Assembly: GCA_902363045.1 (NCBI GenBank)
Contig: CABIYX010000014.1
Coordinates: 46,626 to 73,373, forward strand
Direction of reading: 5' to 3'
DNA length: 26,748 nt
From: Clostridiales bacterium
Lineage (GTDB): Bacteria; Bacillota; Clostridia; Oscillospirales; Oscillospiraceae
Position 1 is the first letter of the stretch. Every line of letters begins with the position of its first letter. This document shows positions 7,187-15,108 of this stretch, one piece after another. The notes beneath the pieces were generated by a model. The model saw only the letters and a list, made by a program, of their open reading frames with translations, was not told the DNA's origin and ran no database searches. Made by a program: the position numbers and the translations under genes.

Positions 7187-8668
7187 TTAGCGTTCTATTT
7201 CCTGCTTTTTCTGCCGCGTCGCGGTGTTTTGACGCTCCTGCTCATGCTGCACCTCGTAGATGTTGTAATGAATTGCCCAGAGCTTTTTTGCATCGGCATG
7301 GAGCGGCGAAAGCTCCGTCTGAATGTCCTTATATTCCTGCTCCAACTGCTCCCGTTCCCTGCGCCATGCGGTGATGGGCAGCTTGCCGTCCTTGAAATAC
7401 GGTTTCAGCTTGCGCTCTGCCATGTAGAACGTCCGCAACTCGTTATCGTGTTCGGATTTGTATTTCTGCTTGGATTTCTCAAATCGGATGGATTTCAGCT
7501 TGTCCGCAGCGGGCTTGCCGGACTTGTAGTAGTCCACCATCCGCAGCAGTTCGTCCACTTCTTTGATGCGGACTTGCTTTTCAGACGCAGACTTTTTCAG
7601 CATGTCGATCTTGTCCTGCATGGCGTGAAGCGTACTTTCCAGATCGTCCACGGTGTAAAGTTTTTTAGATTGCAGAAAGCTGAACGCCTCGGCGTAACGC
7701 TGCAAGTTGGCGTTCTTCGCCTTGTTGCTGTACGCGCCTTTGTTACGATTGGCGCAATGCAGCGCCAGAAGATCGTTGAGCATAGGCGGCTGGGGCTTGG
7801 CAAGCTCGGCTTTCACGTCCTTCAGCCAGCCGATCAGCGCGGCAATCTTTTCCTTTGCCTCCCGCAGCAGCGCATTGGTTTTCCGGATGAAGCGGTTGAG
7901 GTCGCCCTTGTTGGTGCGGATGCCCTTTGCCTCCATTGCCCGGACGGTGGGGCCTTCGTGCTGGGTGGGGATCTGCTCCACGCCCTGACGGGCAAAGCTA
8001 CGGTGGTCAATGCGGCAGTCTAAGCCTTTTTCGGCAAACTTGGCGTTGCACATCTCAGCCCATGCCTGCCGCCACGCTTCCAGCGTTTCGGGCTTGTCCC
8101 AGTCTGTTGTGGAAACGGCGTTGAACACATAATTGCCTGCCTCATCCAGAACGCGCTCCCCATGCTCATCCAGCACATATTCCCGCCGCTGTTTGTTTCC
8201 CCATTTGCCATCCGGCTCGATGGGACGAATCGGACACATGACATGAAAATGCGGATTGGAGATGGCGCCGTCCGCCTTGTCGGGCGAGTGAACAGCAAAG
8301 TCCACTACCATGCCGCGGCTCACAAAATTTTGAAGTAAAAATTGCCTTGCAAGGTCGAAGTTCTCCTGCATGGAAAACTCGTTCTGCAAGGCAATATCAA
8401 AGCTGTATGCAAGCTGTGCTTTCTTTCCGCGCTCGACTTTCTCCACGGCGTTCCAGAGCATTTCGCGGTCTGCGTACTCTGGCGGGGCGTGTGACGGCAG
8501 CAGGATTTCAGAACAGATCACTCCGCCCTTGCGGGTGTAGTCGCTGTCCTCTCCGTAATACTCACTGTGCAGCTTTTCCCCGGCAAGGTACGCGGCAGCA
8601 GCCACGGCAGACTGCCCCGCGCTGCGCTTGATCTGCGTCACATGAAAATGAAAGAGTGCGATATTCAA
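7187..8668 (-). CDS. mobA: MobA/MobL (MobQ) relaxase
   Basis: A 493-residue relaxase. The N-terminal ~240 residues form the MobA_MobL domain: MNIALFHFHVTQIKRSAGQS, a probable catalytic tyrosine Y27 in AVAAAAYLAG, and the metal-binding histidines H140 and H142 in NPHFHVMCPIRP. The C-terminal half is a long charged helical region (residues 250-493, KEKIAALIGWLKDVKAELAK and similar) without an obvious helicase or primase domain. It nicks one strand at oriT, stays covalently attached and pilots the strand through a conjugation channel supplied by another element. The ATG overlaps the end of the preceding DUF3847 gene by 4 bases (ATGA), so the two are translationally coupled. The matching IncQ-type oriT is at 9216-9250. 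Confidence 0.92.
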   Translation of the reverse strand: MNIALFHFHVTQIKRSAGQSAVAAAAYLAGEKLHSEYYGEDSDYTRKGGVICSEILLPSHAPPEYADREMLWNAVEKVERGKKAQLAYSFDIALQNEFSMQENFDLARQFLLQNFVSRGMVVDFAVHSPDKADGAISNPHFHVMCPIRPIEPDGKWGNKQRREYVLDEHGERVLDEAGNYVFNAVSTTDWDKPETLEAWRQAWAEMCNAKFAEKGLDCRIDHRSFARQGVEQIPTQHEGPTVRAMEAKGIRTNKGDLNRFIRKTNALLREAKEKIAALIGWLKDVKAELAKPQPPMLNDLLALHCANRNKGAYSNKAKNANLQRYAEAFSFLQSKKLYTVDDLESTLHAMQDKIDMLKKSASEKQVRIKEVDELLRMVDYYKSGKPAADKLKSIRFEKSKQKYKSEHDNELRTFYMAERKLKPYFKDGKLPITAWRREREQLEQEYKDIQTELSPLHADAKKLWAIHYNIYEVQHEQERQNTATRQKKQEIER

Positions 8669-8964
8669 TCACCTCCTGCATGGCGGCTGACAACTTCCAT
8701 GAGAAGCCTTTGCGCGTCTGGCAGAGCAAAGACCTGTTCGGCAAGGGCGTAAAACCCGGTTTCGCCCAACTCTTTCGTCTGCGGTGCGACACTCTCGATG
8801 GCTGCGCCACGGGTGATGAGCCGGTGCGCCCGCTTGCGCCGTTCTCCCTTTTCGTAGTAGGCGGCACGGTTTTCGAGCCGCTGGATTTTGTGCTTCTCTT
8901 GTGCAAGCTGCCGCTCCACCTTTTCTTTCTCGGCTTGCAGCTTTTCGATTTCTTTTTCGTGCAT
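8665..8964 (-). CDS. DUF3847 family protein, mobilization accessory
   Basis: A 99-residue protein. Residues 1-45 form a highly charged coiled coil (EKEIEKLQAEKEKVERQLAQ), followed by the family-typical NRAAYYEKGERRKRAHRLITRGAAIES. It is found immediately upstream of MobQ relaxases in many Firmicute elements and may assist oriT recognition, although no function is proven. AGGAGGTTGAAATC precedes the ATG. Confidence 0.8.
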   Translation of the reverse strand: MHEKEIEKLQAEKEKVERQLAQEKHKIQRLENRAAYYEKGERRKRAHRLITRGAAIESVAPQTKELGETGFYALAEQVFALPDAQRLLMEVVSRHAGGD

Positions 8965-8995
8965 GATTTCAACCTCCTGACTGATAGATGGATAG

Positions 8996-9028
8996 AAAAA
9001 GACCGCCTACGTTTTCAGTAGACGGTCT
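8996..9028 (-). terminator. Intrinsic terminator just ahead of the mob operon
   Basis: On the minus strand AGACCGTCTAC and GTAGGCGGTCT pair (one mismatch, 7-base loop), followed by TTTTT. It ends only about 30 bases before the DUF3847 start codon, leaving no room for a promoter in between. Confidence 0.65.
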
Positions 9029-9052
9029 AACTTACGGCATGGGATTTTCAGA

Positions 9053-9100
9053 CTTTGCGACGGAAATGGTCTACACCAGCAGACTGTTTCCGCCGCAAAG
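9053..9100. repeat. Long inverted repeat beside oriT
   Basis: CTTTGCGACGGAAA and TTTCCGCCGCAAAG pair with one mismatch. An inner GGTCT/AGACT pair extends the stem. The right arm runs directly into AAGTGCGC (9098-9105), which partly resembles the nic sequence of the oriT 140 bases away. Confidence 0.5.
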
Positions 9101-9164
9101 TGCGCTGGGATAGACGCGCAAGCGTCGCAAGGGGTGCAGCTCCTTGTACGGAACGGAGTGACGC

Positions 9165-9195
9165 AAAACAGCCCGGACATTTGTCTGTCCGAGCT
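9165..9195 (-). terminator. Terminator-like hairpin in the oriT region
   Basis: On the minus strand AGCTCGGACA and TGTCCGGGCT pair (one G-U) around a 6-base loop and are followed by GTTTTG. It would end transcripts of the small gene at 9263-9577. Confidence 0.5.
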
Positions 9196-9215
9196 GTCTG
9201 CCTCGTAGAGCGCAC

Positions 9216-9250
9216 ATACTCCCGTCAGGGGAGTATAGAAGTGCGCCCTT
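9216..9250 (+). other. oriT: Origin of transfer (oriT), IncQ/RSF1010-type nic region
   Basis: An inverted repeat ATACTCCC/GGGAGTAT (9216-9223 and 9229-9236) is followed after two bases by GAAGTGCGCCCTT. IncQ plasmids such as RSF1010/R1162, with related MobQ relaxases, have the same arrangement of inverted repeat and AAGTGCG/CCCT nic site, so the nick is predicted between 9245 and 9246. It lies about 250 bases upstream of the DUF3847-relaxase operon, the usual position. Confidence 0.8.
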
Positions 9251-9262
9251 ATTGCCAAGGGA

Positions 9263-9577
9263 TTATTTGCATCCCAATTCTCTAAGGATGTTCTTGCAAT
9301 ACATGATTTCTGTTTCAGAAAAAAGTGCCGCGTACTCCGGCTTGCATACCGATTCTTCCATTGATAAGTCCAAGCGCCCACAAGACCACAGTGTAGATAG
9401 CCCTTCTGATAAATTTCCCGTTTTTTGCGCACTTGCAATCAGCCGCCGTGCGGTTTCGACACCTCCGTATTGCGCTAACATCTGGTTGAACCGTGTAGGG
9501 TTATATTTACACTCTTTCTTTGCTTGTATCATTTTTTCACGCAGTTCTTCTTCAAATGTTCTTGTCAATACTTCCAT
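9263..9577 (-). CDS. Small conserved element protein, function unknown
   Basis: A 104-residue acidic/helical protein starting MEVLTRTFEEELREKMIQAK and containing YNPTRFNQMLAQYGGVETARRLI and LSTLWSCGRLDLSMEESV. Proteins of this type occur in many Clostridial mobile elements without assigned function. There is no transmembrane segment or zinc motif. A weak ribosome site (GGGGGCGG) precedes the ATG. The stop codon lies 13 bases from the oriT nic region. It follows the zinc-ribbon gene by 18 bases, so the two are probably co-transcribed. Confidence 0.75.
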   Translation of the reverse strand: MEVLTRTFEEELREKMIQAKKECKYNPTRFNQMLAQYGGVETARRLIASAQKTGNLSEGLSTLWSCGRLDLSMEESVCKPEYAALFSETEIMYCKNILRELGCK

Positions 9578-9595
9578 GTGATAACCGCCCCCATT

Positions 9596-9826
9596 TTATA
9601 TTTTTCGCTCAAAAACTTTTCCGCAATCCTGACATAGAAATTTAGTCTTTCCCCTTTTTCCGTTTATTCCGCTGGCTGCACCGATTATCGTGCCAAGAGG
9701 GTTAAACAGACTCCCCACAGTTCCACCGACAACAGCTCTTCCAACGGAAAATTTTGTTTTGGTTGACACTGGAACAATGTTTGTGCTTCTGCAAAAAATA
9801 TTCGGGCAGCAAATCCTTCGCGCCAT
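9596..9826 (-). CDS. Small zinc-ribbon protein with a glycine-rich hydrophobic segment
   Basis: A 76-residue protein. An N-terminal CCPNIFCRS and a C-terminal FLCQDCGKVFERK supply two cysteine pairs for one zinc ribbon. Between them is a Gly/Ala-rich hydrophobic stretch (AVVGGTVGSLFNPLGTIIGA) that may insert in or lie on the membrane. The ATG at 9826 is chosen over an upstream frame extension because GGAGG lies 8 bases before it. Function unknown. Confidence 0.7.
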   Translation of the reverse strand: MARRICCPNIFCRSTNIVPVSTKTKFSVGRAVVGGTVGSLFNPLGTIIGAASGINGKRGKTKFLCQDCGKVFERKI

Positions 9827-9922
9827 TTTCGCGTCCTCCCAATAGGCACAGAATGATTCAGTACTTGTTCTTAAATAAGAGGTTGTACCAGAAACTAACA
9901 AAAGCAATGAGTAAGAATTGTA

Positions 9923-10666
9923 TCATAGATCGTTATGCTCCTCAGTTAGAATTAACTCGCCACGTCCATTCTTAGCAATCCCCGCCCACTCTAAAATTGC
10001 AGCCATTACAAACACGGGATCAAAAACCGATTCTCCGATTGTTCGACCGCGGTGAAGCGCTATTGTACCGACAACGGTATTTTCCTCACAGCCGGGTTCA
10101 CCGAGCTTATAGTTTCTTCCATTGCCTTTCTTTGCTCTGCCGCCTTGTTTTATAAGGAGTTCTACAATATCGTCAAACACCTTATAGTCGTAGGCTGGCT
10201 TAACAGGCAACTTATCACTTGTAAAAGTTGTTCCGTCTGACTCTGCGTAGATCTCACAAGGAAGACCTCTGGCTGTGTATACGGTGATGTGACCACCATG
10301 CGCTTTCAGCTTTGCTTTGATGATTTCGGACGCGAGTGTGCTTGTATAGTCCACATCCATGCGGCTTACATCAATTTCCTTTGGCATTACCTTCTCCGTT
10401 CCACCGCCAAGATTTAAGGCGGCAAGCAATTCATCCAGTTTCTTTTTTGCAGTTGGATAAGATATTTGCATATCAGACTGTACCTCCTTCAGGTTTCCTC
10501 TGTCTTTCAAAAAAGTAATCAAGAACTCGAATTGCTCCTTGTCGAGCCGATCAAAAGGGCTAAGGTCGAACGTGTTTCTTAGCTCCATGCCACAATCAGG
10601 GCATTGTAGCGTGCTAACTCGCAGTGTCCCATGACAGGCGGGACATTTTGAAATAAGCCGGTTCAT
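9923..10666 (-). CDS. DUF2089-like zinc-ribbon / HTH regulator
   Basis: A 247-residue protein. Residues 7-30 form a zinc ribbon (CPACHGTL...CPDCGMEL). Residues 35-85 match the DUF2089 pattern: FDRLDKEQFEFLITFLKDRGN followed by an HTH-like VQSDMQISYPTAKKKLDELL. The C-terminal half (residues 110-247) has no recognisable domain. The ATG is chosen for its AAGAGGTGAT ribosome site; an upstream TTG in frame has none. Its promoter carries an inverted repeat overlapping the -35 box, so autoregulation is plausible. Inferred to be a transcription factor of the element. Confidence 0.75.
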   Translation of the reverse strand: MNRLISKCPACHGTLRVSTLQCPDCGMELRNTFDLSPFDRLDKEQFEFLITFLKDRGNLKEVQSDMQISYPTAKKKLDELLAALNLGGGTEKVMPKEIDVSRMDVDYTSTLASEIIKAKLKAHGGHITVYTARGLPCEIYAESDGTTFTSDKLPVKPAYDYKVFDDIVELLIKQGGRAKKGNGRNYKLGEPGCEENTVVGTIALHRGRTIGESVFDPVFVMAAILEWAGIAKNGRGELILTEEHNDL

Positions 10667-10687
10667 GTAAATCACCTCTTCGCTTAC

Positions 10688-10716
10688 ATGATACAATTAG
10701 AAAACGATTTTGTCAA
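10688..10716 (-). promoter_or_regulatory. Promoter of the DUF2089-like gene
   Basis: TTGACA (10711-10716) and TATCAT (10688-10693) on the minus strand are separated by 17 bases. This is a near-consensus sigma-A promoter. Confidence 0.75.
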
Positions 10717-10748
10717 TATAGTGCTTAATTATTTTTATTACTATATTG
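10714..10748. promoter_or_regulatory. Inverted repeat overlapping the -35 box
   Basis: CAATATAGT (10714-10722) and ACTATATTG (10740-10748) form perfect 9-bp arms around an AT-only spacer. One arm overlaps the -35 hexamer of the DUF2089-like gene, the position of a repressor or activator operator. Confidence 0.5.
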
Positions 10749-10764
10749 CTTTTTGAAATGTGTC

Positions 10765-10983
10765 TCACCGCTTCTGCCACACAATGTCATACCCCAGCGC
10801 GTCCGCCAACTCCACGGCCTCGCCATAGCGGAGCGAGCCGCGCTTGAGCTTGCCGGAGAGATTGGGAACGCTGCGGCTCCAGCCGTATTCATCGGAGAGG
10901 TAGTCCACCACCTCGGTCATGGTCATGCCGGTGCGGACGATGTAGGACTTGATCTCGTTGCGATAGGTTTCAGATTTTCTCAT
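10765..10983 (-). CDS. Small HTH-like protein (DUF6471-like)
   Basis: A 72-residue protein, MRKSETYRNEIKSYIVRTGM..., ending ELADALGYDIVWQKR. The predicted helices (GMTMTEVVDYLSDEYGWSRS, then VPNLSGKLKRGSLRYGEAVE) resemble the XRE-like DUF6471 fold, so DNA binding is likely. The ATG at 10983 has AGGAGG 11 bases upstream; a TTG six bases earlier is possible. Similar proteins recur in Clostridial integrative elements near regulators. It is separated from the DUF2089-like gene by the latter's promoter region. Confidence 0.65.
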   Translation of the reverse strand: MRKSETYRNEIKSYIVRTGMTMTEVVDYLSDEYGWSRSVPNLSGKLKRGSLRYGEAVELADALGYDIVWQKR

Positions 10984-11585
10984 ATTCAAATGTTCCTCCT
11001 GTTTTTTCGATGAGCTCTATGGTAAAATGGGTTTGTCAAATTGTGACACACGTTTGCCATAGGGCGCTGGTTTTTGATACACGACTTTTTGCTGGAAATG
11101 CCGCCGATGATACGTTGGTCACAGGCGGCACCTTCCGCTTTTGCCGTTTGGTGTGTCTTTTCGTGAAACGTCGAAATATCATTCTGAACGGCAAACGCCG
11201 TTCGCTGCTGAATAGCTCTCTATTCCGTGCAGATAACCGCACAGGGTAGAAAACTATTTCGCCGTTTTCACTTGCTTTGATTTTTACATTCGATTTTGCC
11301 GCTCTTTCCGAACGTCGTTCCTACCCAGAGGATCGCTCCCGGCGTTTTGTCCCCGTTGGTACGCTCTCGCTTTCGCGGTCATAGCGGTTACTTCGCTGGG
11401 GGACATATCCCGTTCGGACGGTCATGCAATTTTCAAGGTTCAGGTGCGATTGCAAGACCATTTTAGCGAAAAATATAGCCCTCTCCCGTATATCCAAGAG
11501 GTCGGAAAACGCGCCGAAAATCGCAGATTTCCACGCTTATGGACAAGACCGGAAAAGGGCAGAAATTTGAAGGGAGGACACCGCC
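10984..11585. other. Non-coding region upstream of the XRE gene, possible structured RNA
   Basis: About 600 bases without a convincing gene. The segment 11307-11418 can fold as nested stems: TCCGAACG (11307-11314) with CGTTCGGA (11411-11418), and inside it GTCCCC (11349-11354) with GGGGAC (11399-11404). Local hairpins such as AGCG/CGCT lie within. It precedes the plus-strand XRE gene by about 170 bases and could be a long regulatory leader, a small RNA or a replication origin. No promoter stands out. Confidence 0.4.
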
Positions 11586-12434
11586 ATGCAGCCCAAACTC
11601 ACAATTCAGGAACGACTCAAAGACCTGCGCGTGGAGCGCGGTCTGACGCTGGAACAGCTATCTGCGGAAACAGGCATCTCAAAATCCGCGCTGGGAAAAT
11701 ACGAAGCCGACGATTTCAAGGACATCAGCCCGTTCAGCATGGTGGAGCTGGCAAAGTTCTACGGCGTGTCCACCGATTACTTGCTGGGGCTGACAGAACA
11801 AAAAAATCACCCAAACACAGAGCTGGACGCTCTGCATTTGGGTGATGATGCAATCGAAGTATTGAGAACGGGCAAGTTCAATCACCGACTGCTGTCGGAG
11901 CTGATCTGCCACAAGGATTTCCAGCGGTTTATGCTGGACGCCGAAATTTACGTTGACCGGATCGCAGATATGCGGGTCAACGACATGAACGCCGTTCTGG
12001 AAGCCGTCCGACAAATGGCGTTGATGAAAAACGGTGGCAACGAAAATGATCTGCACCTGCGGACGCTGGAAGTCGCGCAGATCAGAGAGGATGAGTATTT
12101 CGGAAGCTTGATTGCAGATGATCTGAAAGGTATCCTCCGTGACATTCGAGAGCAGCATCGCCCCGACACTATGACTGCGGATGAAAGCTCCCTCGTAGCA
12201 ACCGTACAGGGGCAGTTGCAGGATGCGATGAATTTTGAGGGCAGTTCCAAGGAAAAGCAAGTCCGTGCGCTCATGGCAACAATCGGACTTGATTATGACA
12301 CACTTACGAAGGAAGAGTTTGTCTCAATCATCAGCGGACTTAAAAAGTCCAAGTACCTGAAAAGTCCCATCAACCAGCGCGGAAAAGCACGACCGCAGCT
12401 ACCACACGGAAAAGGCAAAAAGAAACGCAAATAA
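11586..12434 (+). CDS. XRE-family transcriptional regulator of the element
   Basis: A 282-residue protein. Residues 6-65 are a Cro/CI-type helix-turn-helix (IQERLKDLRVERGLTLEQLS...ISKSALGKYE) extending into FYGVSTDYLLGLTE. The remaining ~215 residues are helical without a known effector or protease domain and end in a basic tail (KGKKKRK). GGGAGG precedes the ATG by 9 bases. It is the only plus-strand gene of the element and occupies the end next to groEL. It probably represses or times the excision/mobilization genes, by analogy with other element regulators. Confidence 0.85.
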   Translation: MQPKLTIQERLKDLRVERGLTLEQLSAETGISKSALGKYEADDFKDISPFSMVELAKFYGVSTDYLLGLTEQKNHPNTELDALHLGDDAIEVLRTGKFNHRLLSELICHKDFQRFMLDAEIYVDRIADMRVNDMNAVLEAVRQMALMKNGGNENDLHLRTLEVAQIREDEYFGSLIADDLKGILRDIREQHRPDTMTADESSLVATVQGQLQDAMNFEGSSKEKQVRALMATIGLDYDTLTKEEFVSIISGLKKSKYLKSPINQRGKARPQLPHGKGKKKRK

Positions 12435-12438
12435 GGAA

Positions 12439-12473
12439 AAATCGGCACCTGCTCTTAAGGCAGGTGCCGATTT
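12439..12473. terminator. Bidirectional terminator at the right end of the element
   Basis: AAATCGGCACCTGC and GCAGGTGCCGATTT form perfect 14-bp arms around a 7-base loop. It follows the XRE stop codon by 4 bases. Read on the minus strand it is followed by TTTTTCC, 110 bases past the groEL stop, so it can also terminate groESL transcription in place of the displaced native terminator. Confidence 0.8.
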
Positions 12474-12502
12474 CTGTTACCCTATAATGCGCTTGAATTT
12501 TT

Positions 12503-12531
12503 GGCGTAAGTGGCGTAAGTTTGGCGTAAAT
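12503..12531. repeat. Integrase arm-type repeats, right end
   Basis: GGCGTAAG-T-GGCGTAAG-TTT-GGCGTAAAT: three tandem copies of the motif also found near the left end of the element. They lie 50-80 bases from the right core repeat. Confidence 0.6.
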
Positions 12532-12582
12532 CCGCTTTTCCGCATTCAAAAAATCAAGCAATTTCAAGGCTTTGCGGCGTCT

Positions 12583-14218
<1,636 letters not shown>

Positions 14219-14246
14219 TTACCTCCAATTTAGAGAAAGTGTGTTG

Positions 14247-14350
14247 AATTAGGAATGAGGAGTTAGGAATTGTGGAGTCCGGCTTTGCCGGACCATTTGG
14301 AATCGGCCGCCGCGGGCGGCTTATCAATTCCTCATTTCTAATTCCTAATT
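14247..14350. repeat. MITE-like palindromic repeat between groES and groEL
   Basis: A 104-bp element with imperfect 26-bp terminal inverted repeats (22 of 26 match) built from AATTAGGAAT units. Inside are two GC-rich hairpins, GTCCGGC-TTT-GCCGGAC (14277-14293) and GCCGCC-GCG-GGCGGC (14306-14320). No coding capacity. AATTCCTAATT-type palindromes are seen as dispersed repeats in gut Clostridia. Confidence 0.65.
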
Positions 14351-14378
14351 GCCATCGTCGAGTTTACTCGACGATGGC
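14351..14378. repeat. Inverted repeat over the end of the groES relic
   Basis: GCCATCGTCGAGT and ACTCGACGATGGC are perfect 13-bp arms around two bases. The right arm is the last coding bases of the groES relic, the left arm an inverted copy lying next to the MITE-like repeat. Confidence 0.6.
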
Positions 14379-14423
14379 CAGAATGTCGTTCTAACGAACA
14401 ATAGTGACCTCGTCACCGTCCGC
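14364..14423 (-). pseudogene. Relic of a groES 3' end (20 codons, with internal stop)
   Basis: Minus-strand translation gives [26 protein letters not shown], against [23 protein letters not shown] at the end of the intact groES 147 bases upstream. Of 60 bases 12 differ, and nine of these are silent third-position changes. The others are Val/Ala, CAG to TAG, and TGA to TAA as final stop. The silent pattern means both copies were once under selection as groES; the nonsense change came later. No other part of this second groES remains here. Confidence 0.85.
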
Positions 14424-14569
14424 CCATGAAACCAGGGTTTCATGGGATCCCAGAGTGGATTTGATCTGCGGCCATCGGAAGTCAATCCCGCCGGCCTCCG
14501 GCGCTTATCGCGCCGCCCCATCTCAGATGGGGCCCCAAGGTGGACGGCGTGATCCCGTCCCCGCTGGAC
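14423..14569. other. Hairpin-rich spacer between groES and its relic
   Basis: A non-coding stretch with perfect inverted repeats CCCATGAAACC/GGTTTCATGGG (14423-14446) and CCCCATCT/AGATGGGG (14516-14532). A 13-base segment AAGGTGGACGGCG (14537-14549) is inverted relative to the groES coding strand and complements groES at 14622-14634. No T-run follows these hairpins, so none is a clear terminator. Confidence 0.5.
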
Positions 14570-14893
<324 letters not shown>

Positions 14894-14900
14894 TTAGGTT

Positions 14901-14927
14901 TTAGCACTCTTTTTGTCTAAGTGCTAA
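14901..14927 (-). promoter_or_regulatory. CIRCE operator (HrcA binding site)
   Basis: TTAGCACTC-N9-AAGTGCTAA matches the CIRCE consensus TTAGCACTC-N9-GAGTGCTAA with one mismatch. It lies right after the predicted transcription start, so HrcA would repress groESL until heat shock. Confidence 0.93.
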
Positions 14928-14938
14928 CTACGACTATC

Positions 14939-14967
14939 ATAATACCCTCTGACAGAAAAAAAATCAA
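14939..14967 (-). promoter_or_regulatory. groESL promoter
   Basis: TTGATT (14962-14967) and TATTAT (14939-14944) on the minus strand are 17 bases apart. The T-run of the upstream terminator fills the -35/spacer region. Confidence 0.75.
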
Positions 14968-14993
14968 CCCCCAATTTCAAAAAAATTGAGGGT
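14959..14993 (-). terminator. Terminator overlapping the groESL promoter
   Basis: On the minus strand ACCCTCAATTT pairs with the complementary AAATTGGGGGT (one mismatch) and is followed by TGATTTTTTTT. It ends transcripts from the methyltransferase gene, and its U-tract is also promoter sequence of groESL. Confidence 0.75.
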
Positions 14994-15016
14994 CTTACAG
15001 GATAATTTACCCTTTG

Positions 15017-15043
15017 TTCACAAACAAAACCGTTAAGTGCTAA
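15017..15043 (-). promoter_or_regulatory. Degraded second CIRCE operator
   Basis: TTAGCACTT-N9-GTTTGTGAA on the minus strand. The first half fits CIRCE in 8 of 9 positions, the second half in 5 of 9, with the exact 9-base spacing. The bases just upstream (AGTCG) also match the flank of the intact CIRCE. No -10/-35 remains. It appears to be a decayed operator of another groES. Confidence 0.55.
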
Positions 15044-15076
15044 TTTCGACTGTCCTCCTGCCCGGCAGAACGCAGT

Positions 15077-15102
15077 CCGGGGCGAGGTCTCCCCCGCCCC
15101 GG
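15077..15102. terminator. GC-rich hairpin after the methyltransferase gene
   Basis: CCGGGGCG and CGCCCCGG pair 7 bases beyond the stop codon of the methyltransferase gene. The T-rich flank (CTTTTCTT) is on the plus-strand side, so termination on the minus strand probably relies more on the hairpin at 14959-14993. Confidence 0.4.
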
Positions 15103-15108
15103 CTTTTC

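Noticed and set aside
9007..9438. Minus-strand frame of 143 residues over oriT
   Set aside because: It overlaps the better supported 104-residue gene in another frame, runs through oriT and two hairpins, and has no ribosome site.
11010..11249. 79-residue plus-strand frame upstream of the XRE gene
   Set aside because: No ribosome site and no protein-like composition.
3297..12582. Self-transmissible conjugative element
   Set aside because: No VirB4, VirD4/coupling protein, or other type IV secretion genes are present; only a relaxase and oriT.
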